Of a DNA stretch of 64,000 nucleotides, positions 10,140 through 20,205 are shown one piece after another (the first letter of the stretch is position 1; each line of letters begins with the position of its first letter). Below the pieces are notes generated by a model, which worked only from the letters and a program-made list of their open reading frames with translations, was not told the DNA's origin and searched no databases. The position numbers and the translations under genes were made by a program. Origin of the DNA: Ectobius pallidus (Eukaryota > Arthropoda > Insecta > Blattodea > Ectobiidae); the NCBI GenBank assembly GCA_964059195.1, contig CAXKWD010000002.1:154149042-154213041 (forward strand). Reading direction: 5' to 3'.

Positions 10140-11210
10140 CATAAAATAGGCACTAAATTGAGCATTACTCCGAAAAAGGACAACCTATTTTATCCAATAT
10201 CAATAGACGTCTTCCCATGGACATTATAAATGTGTATACCAAGTTTCATAAAAATCCGGTAAAGCATATTTGAGTTACCGCTTCTTTAAAATAGACACAA
10301 ATGGGTTTTACTCCGGTACCGGTCTACCGATTTGGTCCAGTATCAGTAGACGTCTTCCCATGTACATTATAAATGGGTATACAAAGATTCAGGAAAATCC
10401 AATAAAGCATATCTGAGTTATCGCGACTTCTTATATATTAACATAAAAGGCCCTAAATTGGCCATTATTCCGGTACTGGCCAACCGATTTTGTCGAATAT
10501 CAATAGACGTCTTCCCATGGACATTATAAATGCGTATACAAAGTTTCATAAAAATCCGATAAAGCGTATTTGAGTTATTGCGCCTTTAAAATAGACACTA
10601 AATTGGGTTTTACTCCGGTACCGGTCAACAGATTAGGTTCAAATTCAATAGGGTACTTTTCATGGGCATCGTAAATGCGTATACCAAGTTTCATGGAAAT
10701 CCGATACAGCGTATTTGAGCTATGGTGCCTTTCTAATTAAACTAAACTCCGTGGCGCTACATCCCTGGAGGGACTTGGCCTACCACCCCCCCGCTGCGTC
10801 ATCTACCATAGGCAGGATTGGGGGACATGTGGTCAGCATGCCGACACCCATGACCGTTAAAGGTGGTTTTCATGACCGGAGCCGCTACTTCTCTATCAAG
10901 TAGCTCCCAATTTGAATCACGAGGCTGAGTGCACCCCTGCCAGACCTCCCTACCTCAGAAAAATCCGAGGAGGTACCGGGAATCGAACCCGGGCCGACGG
11001 ATCTGTAGTCAGCGACGCTAACCACAAGACCACGCCGGTGGCGGCGCCTTTCTAATATAATCTATTAAAATAGGCACTAAATTTGGCATTACTCTGGTAC
11101 CGGTGAACTGATTTAGTTCAATATCAATAGGGTTCTTCCCATGGACATTATAAATGTGTTTTCCAAGTTTCATGAAAATCTGAAAAAGCATATTTGAGTT
11201 ATGGTGCGTA
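10140..11210 (+). repeat. tandem array, five ~150-bp units, interrupted by a SINE
   Basis: Each unit contains a phrase of the type CTCCGGTACCGG, then AATATCAATAG, CTTCCCATGGACATTATAAA, AAGTTTCATRAAAATCYGA and a TATTTGAGTTAT ending. Units start near 10140, 10291, 10441, 10591 and 11057. The fourth and fifth are separated by the SINE at 10738-11045. The same unit is present about twice at 31650-31910 and once at 59900-60040. Confidence 0.85.
10738..11045 (-). mobile_element. tRNA-derived SINE, family 1, complete (308 bp)
   Basis: An 11-bp target duplication GCCTTTCTAAT flanks it (10727-10737 and 11046-11056). On the minus strand it begins with a tRNA-like head: an A-box-like GTGGTTAGCGTCGCTG and a B-box GGTTCGATTCCC (near 10975-11042). 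It ends in a TTTAGTTTA tail, the inverse of the AAACT repeat seen at 10742. Shorter relatives lie at 18471-22606, 23131-23215 and 60427-60607. Confidence 0.9.
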
Positions 11211-11478
11211 CAGACACACGTACAGACGGAGAGACAGACAGACAGACATTTTTTCGTCTCCCATACTGGCACTTAATATGCTTTTTTATTATGAAAGTTT
11301 ATGTACTTTACTAGCAAAACATGTTTTTATGGACATTTATCCACATCATCAATTGTTACCAACAAAAGATCATTGTTTGTAGTTTCTTGATGTGCCTTCT
11401 GTTGAATGTTAGAGAATGCAGAAATTGATGTCTTAAAAACTGAAAATATTCTTGTTTATTATTCTGATTGAAAATATT

Positions 11479-12272
11479 GTAACAAGGGCTCGTCGGGGTT
11501 CGAAATCAGAACATTTAGTTTCTAATTGAAGAATGGAGGTTCCTTTATTTCCTATCGCATTGCTCTATACAACTAGAAAACTCCTGAATGTTCTCCGTTC
11601 GCACACACTGTGCGGACTCTCTAGTCAAGATGGCTCAATGTCGAGGTAGTTTCACGCCATGTCGGTCAACTCCACAGTCCTTGCTGCCGCTGCACGATCC
11701 ACCCATCGCGCTGAGTTAACCGGAACGGCACTGTCCCAGTCCAGTCCAGTTCAGTTCACCCGCTCTTCCGTTCACTAATTCCTCCGTTCACTAATTCCTC
11801 CGTTCACTAGTCCCTCCGGTCACTAGTTCCCCGTTGACTAGTTCTTCCGTTCACTAGTCCCTCTGGTCGCTGACTCCTCGGCTCCTCAAGTCACAGTTAC
11901 TTGAGGGCGCGCTGATTGGTTCTCTCTGTCTAATTCACTGTCCACTACTCACGGACTGACTCTCACTGTTACTGACTCTCTGCTACTGATTGCGTTGACT
12001 TGCTCGCGCCCCTTATATAGCCTTGACGAATGTTCTGGAGATGACGCCGCAAAAGTTCTGCCCGCGTATGATCTGGAATCCTGTGGCGGTGCTCGGTCAC
12101 ACCCCTTAGCGTGCAGCTCCTCCCTACAGGCCTTCCCCCATGGAGCACGGTCCACTCGCTGTGCCGTGTCACGTCCACCAGTGCTCGCCTCCTGTCCTTC
12201 CAATAGGGGGCCGCGATCTTTCCAGACATCTGTCGTTTCTCGTAATTTCTAGGCAATCATGGCATTGTGACA
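11479..12272 (-). mobile_element. solo LTR (794 bp)
   Basis: On the minus strand it runs TGTCACAATG...CCCTTGTTACA, with TG/CA ends and a 4-bp direct repeat ATAT immediately outside both ends. A TATA box on the minus strand (CTATATAAGGGG near 12012-12024) and an AATAAA signal near 11550 fit U3 and R regions. An internal array of about 18-bp units (CCTCCGTTCACTA) lies near 11755-11870. No internal retroelement coding sequence is adjacent, so it is probably a solo LTR left by recombination. A 4-bp duplication suits Ty3/Gypsy-type elements. Confidence 0.82.
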
Positions 12273-12699
12273 ATATTCTTAAATTTCTAAAATTATTGAA
12301 ATAACACACTCTGGAAAACATTCAATCCTTTTTTGTTTTTTGTTGTTTTTTTGTTTGTTTGTTATTGAAAATATCTGCTTATAAGTGTGCTCCCCAAGTT
12401 AGATCATGCATTAATGTCACTGTGGCAAAAGACCATGTGCATTGGATTTGACACCAGTACATCCTTAACTGCTTCACTGTTCCATGCAGCATGCCAAGTT
12501 GGTGCTACTCCCAAGCGGATGCTAATGAATTGACAAATTCTCATTCTGTTTCCATATGTGAATTTAATCATTCGCCACACACCAAGTCTAATTCAAACGA
12601 GACCCAGTTTAGTGACTTTGAGTCCTTTTTCTATGTATTGCTCCTTCCCCCACTGAAATTTTAACTGCAATTGTAATTCAAGTGAAACCATAGCACATT

Positions 12700-13335
12700 T
12701 ATCTGTTGGCTATCAGTATCCTTCAGATGGATCTTACCTTCCTCCACACACTTCTCCATTCAAATGTATCCCATCCCTATTGTTTCTAATCCCTTTCTTA
12801 ATTTGGAAGCCCATGTCATATTTCCACCTATCTTGATGATAACATATAGCTCTAATTAGAGACTGATCCCCCAGTATAAGTTGTAACCAATATTTCACCA
12901 CCCTAATTTTGCACTCTATAGTCTCACCATGCACTCCAAACTCTAACATAATGCCACAGTTTTCTGTTCCCATCCCCATAAGACATAGTCATTCTCACTA
13001 TTGCCCCATACAGTGTTTCCAGAACACCTATTGGCATGTCTGGAATTTTGCTACGTTTCCGAAGAGTCTCTGCTGCTTTCAGTCCTGCTTTATGTTTTGT
13101 CACCTCAATGTGCTTTGCCCATCATCCGTTCATAGTAAGCATCAATCCTGAATGCACGAAGTTCTTCACGTTATCCAAAGATTGTCTTGCATACATCCAT
13201 GTCTCTTCCCTGCTATAAACCAGTCCGTTCTTAAATGTCATAGTCTTATGCCTGTTACTCACGGTCAAATTTTTCGTTATATTTATTGCACAACTAGCAC
13301 TTTTCAACAAATGGGTATTGCTAACGGTCAAATTC
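12700..13335 (-). pseudogene. LINE reverse transcriptase C-terminal remnant
   Basis: Minus-strand frames give GLVYSREETWMYARQSLDN (about 13230-13175), a following segment ending PIGVLETLYGAIVRM, and LEFGVHGETIE with RVVKYWLQLI (about 12935-12880). This order resembles the C-terminal half of insect LINE reverse transcriptases of the CR1/L2-like type. Several frameshifts and stops are present. Together with the palm fragment at 14835-15130 it appears to be one LINE, now split by about 1.5 kb of later insertions. Confidence 0.65.
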
Positions 13336-13727
13336 GCCTTTGGGCAAACGTTTGGTTATTCGCATCGACATATAGGACCTGTTCTAATTCCAGCAAATCA
13401 TTTGTCGAACCCGCCAATCAGCGCAACGAACGTGAACTGCCTGCGCCCCCGGCGGTAATGTGGAGAACTTGTTGCCTGCAAGCTACAAGATTGCAACTGC
13501 AGCCATTATCCTTTCTCACATATTCTTCATTTCCTAGCATTGCAGCTCCATCGAAATAGCATTTGTATATGCCTGTGTAGATATCGTTATTCCGAACGGA
13601 TTAGTATAAAAAACATGTCGAGAACACGACTCGTTGACATACAAAAACGAAATGAAAATTCGAAGCGGGATGACATAGGAGCCGTACTTGTATATGCACG
13701 ATTCACGCTTGCTTCCATCATTCCTTG

Positions 13728-13796
13728 ATAGCCTCGTGGTAGCAAGCTAGACTGTGGTGCTAGAGGTCTCGGGTTCGATTCTTGGTATAGTAATTT
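13728..13796 (+). repeat. tRNA-like relic with T tract
   Basis: GCCTCGTGGTAGCAAG, a short anticodon-type stem (CTAG...CTAG) and a B-box GGTTCGATTC are followed by a T-rich tract that could terminate pol III. The T stem is held mostly by G-U pairs and the loop geometry is poor, so this is a tRNA-derived SINE head or a tRNA pseudogene rather than a working tRNA. Confidence 0.5.
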
Positions 13797-14022
13797 TTTT
13801 TTTCTTTCATAATTATTTTAAATGATCGTAAACAATATATGATTTTAATATTTCAAGGCTTCACGCATTATTTGCTTTCTTTTATATGAAAAATTCAAAT
13901 ACACAGGGCAAAGGAAATCTTACAACAGGATGTGAAATTTATAAAATTACAATATTAATTATAAATAGCTAAAGTATTAATGTTTGGCAGATTTAAAGGT
14001 CACCTTTAATAAAATCATGGGA

Positions 14023-14400
14023 AAAACCAAATATAAGGTGCATCGTCGCATGAGAAATAGCCCTCCCCCAGCGAAGCACTTCCTTTTATACCACGATCTA
14101 GCGAATTCTTCGAGGATAAACAGGCTGACAAACTGTTGGGTACAAGGCAAACCTGTGGGTACTCTCGAATTGTTAATATTTGGTACAAGGGGCACTCTCG
14201 AATTTTTAATATTAGGTACAAGGGACACACTCGCAGTTTTAATATTTGGTACAAGGGGCACTCCCAAATTTTTAATATTTGGTATGGTCGGGAGTTTCGG
14301 CGACAATATACAAGGATAGTTTGTCGCCATGCTGCGCTGATAAACAAATTGTGAATATCGAGTGGGCGGAGCTTAAACTGCACCTTATATTTGTCTTTCG
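14023..14400. repeat. MITE-like element with internal 33-bp tandem repeat
   Basis: The ends share an inverted CAAATATAAGGTGCA segment (left near 14029, right near 14384). Between them, 14155-14287 holds about four units of exactly 33 bp with the core GGTACAAGGGGCACTC and an AATTTTTAATATT end. Because 33 is divisible by three, both strands show long open frames there; I regard them as artefacts of the repeat. Confidence 0.65.
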
Positions 14401-14834
14401 CAAATATCATAACACTGAAATAAATTATTTATAAGTTTCGTAAATTATCTTAATAATGTGATCTTGTCCCATCCCAATTAATCTGGATAATTGTTGTCTT
14501 TTAATGTAAACGATACAACAAACTACCATTAGCAGCAGAGTATGAGTGGCTCAAAATTTAGAGTACAGGAGTCTACCACTAGGTGGCAGGGTAATACTAC
14601 GATGTTGTGATATTTAGTACACAGAGGGAGAATCTTTTGCTAGTATGCATTTGATGACTCATTTGACCGTTAACTAGAGGCATTTGGCTACGCGTTTGGT
14701 TAAATTAGTTGTACAATAAATTTAACGAAACAATTTGACTGTGAGCAACAGGCATTAGTCTTTTTTGTATGAACGGTAAGTGACAATTCCTCACAGCAAG
14801 TTTGAAGTCTGTTTAATCCCAGCTACAGTCCGTT
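14401..14834. other. unassigned sequence within the split LINE
   Basis: Non-coding DNA between the MITE-like element and the RT palm fragment. No structure was identified. Confidence 0.35.
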
Positions 14835-15130
14835 AATTGTCGTTGAACATAACACGATATCATCTGAGGTATAAAAGCACAGGAACGTGTACATTCTCTA
14901 CTTCAGGGGCCCCCATATCTACCCGTCCCGTTACATCAACAATATCATCTATAAACATATTGAATAATAAAGGAGACAAAATACAACTCTGCTTCACCCC
15001 CATCACAATTAATGGAGTCAAACGCCTTGTTCAGATTTCCAAAAGCACAATGCAGTCTTCCAAGTTTTAATGATATTTGTCTCACACGTAATGTGTCCAG
15101 AATAAATCTATCAATATCTTTTATGGGATC
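14835..15130 (-). pseudogene. LINE reverse transcriptase palm remnant
   Basis: Minus-strand translation near 15003-14930 reads GVKQSCILSPLLFNMFIDDI, a typical RT palm motif, followed by APEVENVHVPVLLY. A one-base insertion then disrupts the YADD box, leaving SDDI. Upstream residues suggest a DFxKAFDS-type region but are decayed. It is the upstream part of the element whose C-terminus lies at 12700-13335. Confidence 0.75.
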
Positions 15131-15561
15131 AAATAGGGAGCAATGAATATGTTGGAGTTACTGGCAGACAAAAATGTTGAGGAAAGCATTGGAAAGTTTT
15201 TAATGAAGGCGAGATAGCTCAGGTTTGCGAAAGTGGCAAACTGAGGAAGGGGTGGAGGGTGAGGAATTGACTTAGTTTGTTTGTGTTATTTTGTATTTTA
15301 TTTATTTATTTAATTGTTCTTTATCTTTTTCTTGTGTTTTGAATAAGCATGTATGGTTCATACGGACCCATGCAAATGTAAAAAGCAAATTAATGTAATA
15401 AATACACACTTACTATTGAATTTAGACATGCACCAAATTGTCACTGAATACAAGACTCCGTATTAATGTTTTTTCTGATAGAAGTCCAAAAGCCAATAAT
15501 TTTGGGCTAGGGAAATAAATGCCTTGTATTTTTTAATTTTCTGTATCCTTTATAATTTCAG
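15131..15561 (+). other. end of the intron preceding the GTPase exon
   Basis: Non-coding and AT-rich, ending in a pyrimidine-rich acceptor (CCTTTATAATTTCAG at 15547-15561). No upstream exon of the GTPase was recognised between 1 and this point, so the earlier exons probably lie outside the window. Confidence 0.6.
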
Positions 15562-15700
15562 ATTGGATATCCTAATGCAGGGAAGAGTACTTTACTCCAA
15601 GCTATATCTCGAGCTAGACCTAAGATTGCACCTTATCCATTCACAACATTGAAACCACACTTAGGAATTGTTCAGTATGATGATTATGATCAAGTAGTAG
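15562..15700 (+). CDS. MTG2: Mitochondrial Obg-family GTPase, P-loop exon
   Basis: This 139-nt internal exon encodes the start of the G domain of an Obg-type GTPase, most like MTG2/GTPBP5, which assists large-subunit assembly of the mitochondrial ribosome. The first codons give [12 protein letters not shown], the P-loop (G1), and [14 protein letters not shown], the switch I (G2) region containing the key threonines. It starts in phase 0 after a TTTCAG acceptor and ends one base into a codon at a GTAAGT donor (15701). That single base joins the two-base start of the exon at 43984 to make a Val codon, which supports direct splicing between them. GTPBP10 is the alternative paralogue. The SRARP...[12 protein letters not shown] wording fits MTG2 better. 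The N-terminal glycine-rich Obg domain must be encoded upstream of the window. Confidence 0.9.
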
Positions 15701-16259
15701 GTAAGTTCACACTTCATTATTATCTTTTCTAAGGAACTAAATAAAATTAAATGGTAAGAGGGGAATAAGATTGATCTTATTTATTACTGAACCTGTTGAT
15801 CCATGGGAAGCTGATGACTGCAAGGCTTATGCATAGAAAGAGAACAATTTACGTTAAAAATGATGTTTCCATAGATAGAGGAAATATGATGGTGGCCTTA
15901 CATATGAGAAATAGTGCTTAATTCTTATTTCTGGGATAGCTTATGTTGTCATCATCATGCATATTACTGCCAATGTATTGCATTAGGCCATGCCCCCAAA
16001 CTTTGCCTTTCTTGAGGGTGAAGGGTGATTCTTTCACCTTCAATCATTTCTGATTTTGTAAAATTTTTCATAAAGAAATATTCATATATTTAAAACACAA
16101 TTGCTCATACAAACTTCAAATGACATGTATGATTTTTCCACAATAGCTTTGATCTGTTTCGAAAAACATAGCTAAGCCAGATTTTTAAATTTCATCATGT
16201 TTAAAAAAAAAAAAAAAAAAAATTATAACCTGCTGAAAATATAAGGCCATTAAGAAAAT
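15701..16259. other. 5' part of the intron, unassigned
   Basis: Only AT-rich sequence and an A20 tract near 16203-16222 are visible. Confidence 0.4.
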
Positions 16260-17290
16260 CAACAATTAAAATGGAGAGCTCTGATTGGCTGAATAAGAAA
16301 AGTTTAGTTTAATAGTGGTATGAGATGCGAAATTGGCCTTTCTCGCAGGGAGCAAAAGAGGCCTATATTGGCTGCCAGACCTGGCAAAGCTGTAGATAAA
16401 CATCCCTATTGAAAGTCGGCCTTGGATTTGGATTTCCAAAGCCTCTGCTACAATATAGCTGCAATAGTATCTCTGCCTCCCTAGGATTTTGATCTGGTCA
16501 AATTGGATCTTGTGGTCAGTGTCTATTCAGTGATGGGCCACTGTAGACTTATCTGAATAATACAGCCTGATGCATCTGCAATGTTCATTACATAATTCCA
16601 GTGCGGCCCATTTGCCTGATGTAAACATTTCATTCACAGGGGATTTGGTAGATGCCTGGTGTGCATAGGCTTAGTGAATCCTTCGTGGGGTGTACCATTT
16701 ACTGTGTTTTGGAGGGTGTATGAGGAAGTTTTGGTATTGTGCTTTCCTAGAAACCTAGGTATTTTATTAGAAACGGGAGGGAAGAAAGGAATATAGGCTC
16801 GGTAGGTTGTGGATTCAGTGGTTTGCTGTTGAGTTCCAGCAGTGTGTTTGAGGGCCCATCGGATGTCCTAGCTGTATGAATTTGGTGGAAGGAGATTTTC
16901 AGGTGATTTCTTTCTGATGACAAGCTGATGGAATTGGATATTGCTCTGGCTGTGTGGGAGGGTTCTGGATATCCCTCGTTTCTTTGCTGGTTGGTGATGA
17001 CTGTAGGTGGAGATTCATGTGCATAGATTTCCAATAAATGCAATGTGTTAGGTTATCGGCAGGCCATTTGCTGATGAAGATACCATCTTTTTCAGTTTCC
17101 ATGGTGAAGTTGATGAAGATTATTAGGACAAATCTGTCATGTTGGTCCCGATTTCTACCATTTAATGTAGTCAAGAATAAAATAAAATTGTTTTCAGTGG
17201 ATCACATGTTATTTTTCCTTTCTTCAATCTTCACGACGTTTCGGTCTTATCCTTCAGACCTTCCTCAGGTCTGAGAGGAGTATACCCATC
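16260..17290 (-). mobile_element. Penelope-like element, degenerate
   Basis: On the minus strand 17120-16740 gives FTMETEKDG and later PTQPEQ-type segments from the RT C-terminus. Then 16560-16330 gives DTDHKIQFDQIKILGRQRYY and a final LLLPARK, the GIY-YIG endonuclease C-terminus. Upstream (17290-17170) lies a PLE 3'-end-like motif (CCTGAGGAAGGTCTGAAGG, then GACCGAAACGTCG), so the arrangement resembles the pseudo-LTR structure of tandem PLE copies. Multiple frameshifts make it inactive. Confidence 0.75.
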
Positions 17291-17594
17291 CCATATTCTC
17301 TCAATTGTGGCATCCAGTGAGAGAGTGGGCTAAGCAAAAAATTTTCAAATTTGAGTTATTGTCATCTCTCTGTAGTACATATAGTCGTGTAACTGTAAAC
17401 CTAATATTAAAGGTTTATGTGGGTTCCTTCCCTATCTATTCTTGAAAGATAATTTTCATGAATTAAGGGAATGGCATTTCTCCCGTGAGGGAGTGGTCTA
17501 AGCCAGCTCGGAAGCAATGGTAACATGATATGCAGGGCGTGGAATGGCTGATAGCCACATCTGATTGTAGACACTTGTCAGTTGATGCTATCAT

Positions 17595-18209
17595 CTATCT
17601 ATCTATCTGTCTATCTATTATCTCCCCACGTGGGGGCAGAGGTGGGTTGGGAATGACCCTAAGCATGTAACATATGCGGGCCCATTGTGCCAACCTCTTG
17701 GGAATGGAATGATTGGTATGCCCAAAGGCTCCCCGAAGCAGATCCCACCACAAGCCCCCACGGAACTCCCCAACATCCAACTGAAACCAGAAGCCACACC
17801 TCGTGCACCCCACCCCCAGGGTCCCTCAGACATGCGACATGCCCCCGGTCCCTCACAAAGAGAGCCCGTAGGGTCGCAGCACGCCAGAGAGCCCCCAGGT
17901 GTGCGGTACACCACCAACAATCACATGACCACAACCCATGAGGCAGGACGGGAGAGGCCTGCAGTGGACGCTGCAGCGGGAGATGGCCTGAAAGCCGGGA
18001 AAGGAAACGGGATGATAATTAGGGGGAGGTTGAAGATAAAATGGAGAGTGTTGGTGGAATGAGAGGGGGAAACGTGAGGATCCCCGAGAAAACCCCCCAA
18101 AGGTCATGGCTTCGTCCACCACGAATGACATACCCGCCCGGACCGGGGTTTGAACCCGGGACCGCTGGCTTGCCAGGCCAGTGCGCTAAGCATGAGCCAC
18201 CATGACAGC
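17595..18209 (-). mobile_element. 615-bp tRNA-derived SINE with (GATA)n tail
   Basis: An 11-bp target duplication GATGCTATCAT bounds it at 17584-17594 and 18210-18220. Its minus-strand head is strongly tRNA-like: A-box GGCTCATGCTTAGCGCACTGG near 18185-18205 and B-box GGTTCAAACCCC near 18146-18157. The body is GC-rich, unlike its surroundings, and ends in a (GATA)n tail (plus-strand CTAT run at 17595-17620). Long open frames in the body on both strands are a by-product of GC content. It is unusually long for a SINE. Confidence 0.9.
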
Positions 18210-18783
18210 GATGCTATCATGGTGGATGGTGAAGGAGAACTTGTTGCTAACAGATGCAAAAAATCGAAAAATGAGTGAAAAATAAGTATAGGTGGAAAAG
18301 AAAAAGCAAAAGTATGTAGGAATTTAGGATTTGAATGCATTAGCATTATACGGTATCTGCGAAGAAACAGAATATAACATTACATTGTATTTAACTGTTA
18401 TATGTATATTATGCTACTGAGTCAATTTATTCTCTAATGCTATTTAATGGTACTACTAAAATGATAAATTAAACTACATCTCTTGAGGGACTAGGCCTGC
18501 CATTTATTTATTTATTTTGTCCTCTTGATCATTACAAAAATGATATGGGACATGTCAAAGAGAGTATAAAATACAAATAAAAATGCAGTACAAATTAAAT
18601 ACAACACAAACTAAAAGCAGTAAAATATCCTAAGGCTGCATCATTTACCATAGGTAGATGGCAGGACTGGGGGCATTCGGTCATCATGCCAAAACCCACG
18701 AGCGTTACTGATGGCTTACAGTCTTGTATCAGAGGTGGTAGAGGTTAGACACTTTATGCGGAGTTCGCTGCAATACGGAGACG

Positions 18784-20052
18784 ATGGGCATTGACCTCGT
18801 TACTTACCGCGTGAGAATCGGGCTACATGGCATATTCAAACCCGAATTATCCATCAAAAGTGAACAGACAAATGGTTCCGTGGCTAACATTTGGTTCTTT
18901 GGAGTAATCATAACAATACTGCTATTAATTGGTGGCATTGAAGCTAACCCTGGCCCACCTAACAAGAAAAGTGGAAATAGTGCGGAGAGTGAAAGTGCTG
19001 CCTCGGTAGCAGAATTACTTGCAAAACTGGACGAGAAGATAAATAAAAAATTCGACGAAGTAAACTTTAAATTGGATGCAGTAAGGGATTGGTATATCAG
19101 TATGATGGAAGACTACAACGAATTAAGAAAAGAGGTCGCCGCGCTAAAAGAGGTGAAAAGGACAACACAGAAGCTGGATGAAGAATCAAGGAGGAAAAAC
19201 ATTATCATCTTCGGGACGAAGGAAAGTAACCACGAGAGAAGGGTGGATACATGAGACTTTGTGCTGAGTCTCTTCGCCAAGGAGCTACAGGTGAAACTTT
19301 CTGAACTTCATCTCGAGAACTTGTACCGCTTAGGGAAAGGAAAAAATCGTCCCATACTAGTGAGGTTCAATAGTATGATTACAAAAGATAAAGTGATGAA
19401 CAGGGTGAGGTTGTTGAAGGGGTCGGGAGTGAGAATAGCTCAAGATTTCAGTCGTGAAATAAGGGCCAAGTGAAAAGAATTACTTCCTTACATGAAGCAG
19501 GCTCGGAAAGAGGGAAGATTTGCAATTCTAGTGAAAGACAAGCTACGCATTGATCAGAACCTGGTTGACACTGATTACTGCAAGAAAAATATAGTCCTGA
19601 ACAGCGTGACTCATGGTCAAGGGCTTGCCCCAAAAAGTCAGGCCAGTAGGGACATAAATTCCCAAAAATTAATAACTGGGAATGCAGCGTGTTCAGCGTA
19701 GCAGGAAACAGGTAGCCAAAGCAGAGAAATAATTAGCCAGCACATTCCCGAATGAACGGCACCTAGCATGCAGAGTTCATCGCACTTACGAAGTCAGCAC
19801 CCTGCGTCAGCTGTCACCAATGCACACGACCAAAGTAGAGGGATATCACCGAAGAGAGGAGAAATGACTGATAGGAGGGCTCGTGACGCAAGTCAACAAG
19901 AGAACTATCGCGATAATAATAACATGGTTTCATCACCTCAAGATAGTTCAGTATATTTGCGTAGAGGAAGATCATGCAGTGTAACCCAACCATATAGTTT
20001 GAGAAATTGGACGACTGTATCAGACACCTTATCAGATAAAACGAAGAAATAA
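18784..20052 (+). pseudogene. LINE ORF1 with N-terminal 2A-like peptide, four in-frame stops
   Basis: One continuous frame of 422 codons starts at ATG 18784 and ends at TAA 20050-20052. It is interrupted only by TGA at 19252, TGA at 19471, TAG at 19699 and TGA at 19753. Residues 36-49 are hydrophobic (WFFGVIITILLLIG), and residues 50-58 read GGIEANPGP, a 2A-like ribosome-skipping motif with the predicted break before the last Pro (18955). Residues 75-145 are heptad-rich and probably coiled coil (ELLAKLDEKINKKFDEV). After the first stop come an RRM-like/C-terminal region with LENLYRLGKGKNRPILVRF and RIAQDFSREIRAK, then a basic Ser/Arg-rich tail. ORF1 proteins of this type bind LINE RNA. Some stops could be CGA-to-TGA or CAG-to-TAG changes, which would fit cytosine deamination. 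Confidence 0.85.
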
Positions 20053-20205
20053 GATCAATGCTTGAGGATGGGTCGTGGAGTGTTTTACTAGAACTATGAA
20101 TCCAAAGGTTTCTTACTTTCTAAAACTATTTGTTGTATACATGAAAGTTACATTATCAGGACATATATATTGCATAAAAACACTTTCTTAACGCACTTTA
20201 TTTTA

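Larger units (their letters stand above)
9170..11290 (+). repeat. dispersed non-autonomous element with internal tandem array
   Basis: The left edge contains TGCCCGCCCGCGGC near 9187, and the right edge ends in a (GACA)n run near 11230 followed by CTGGCACTTAATAT. The stretch about 9795-11250 is matched in inverse orientation by 31650-32380 and in part by 59860-60105, so it is a repeated element. It holds a minus-strand tRNA-like piece near 9899-9972 (B-box GGTTCAAATCC), a five-unit tandem array and a later SINE. No coding frame is present. The class is unknown to me. Confidence 0.65.

Noticed and set aside
11949..12256. Host coding frames of 84-95 codons
   Set aside because: They lie entirely within the solo LTR and show no protein family features.
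13977..14410. Repetitive protein frames on both strands
   Set aside because: They come from the 33-bp tandem repeat, whose length is a multiple of three.
17618..18131. Several 80-125-codon frames on both strands
   Set aside because: They arise from the GC-rich body of the 615-bp SINE and overlap each other in opposite frames with no family resemblance.
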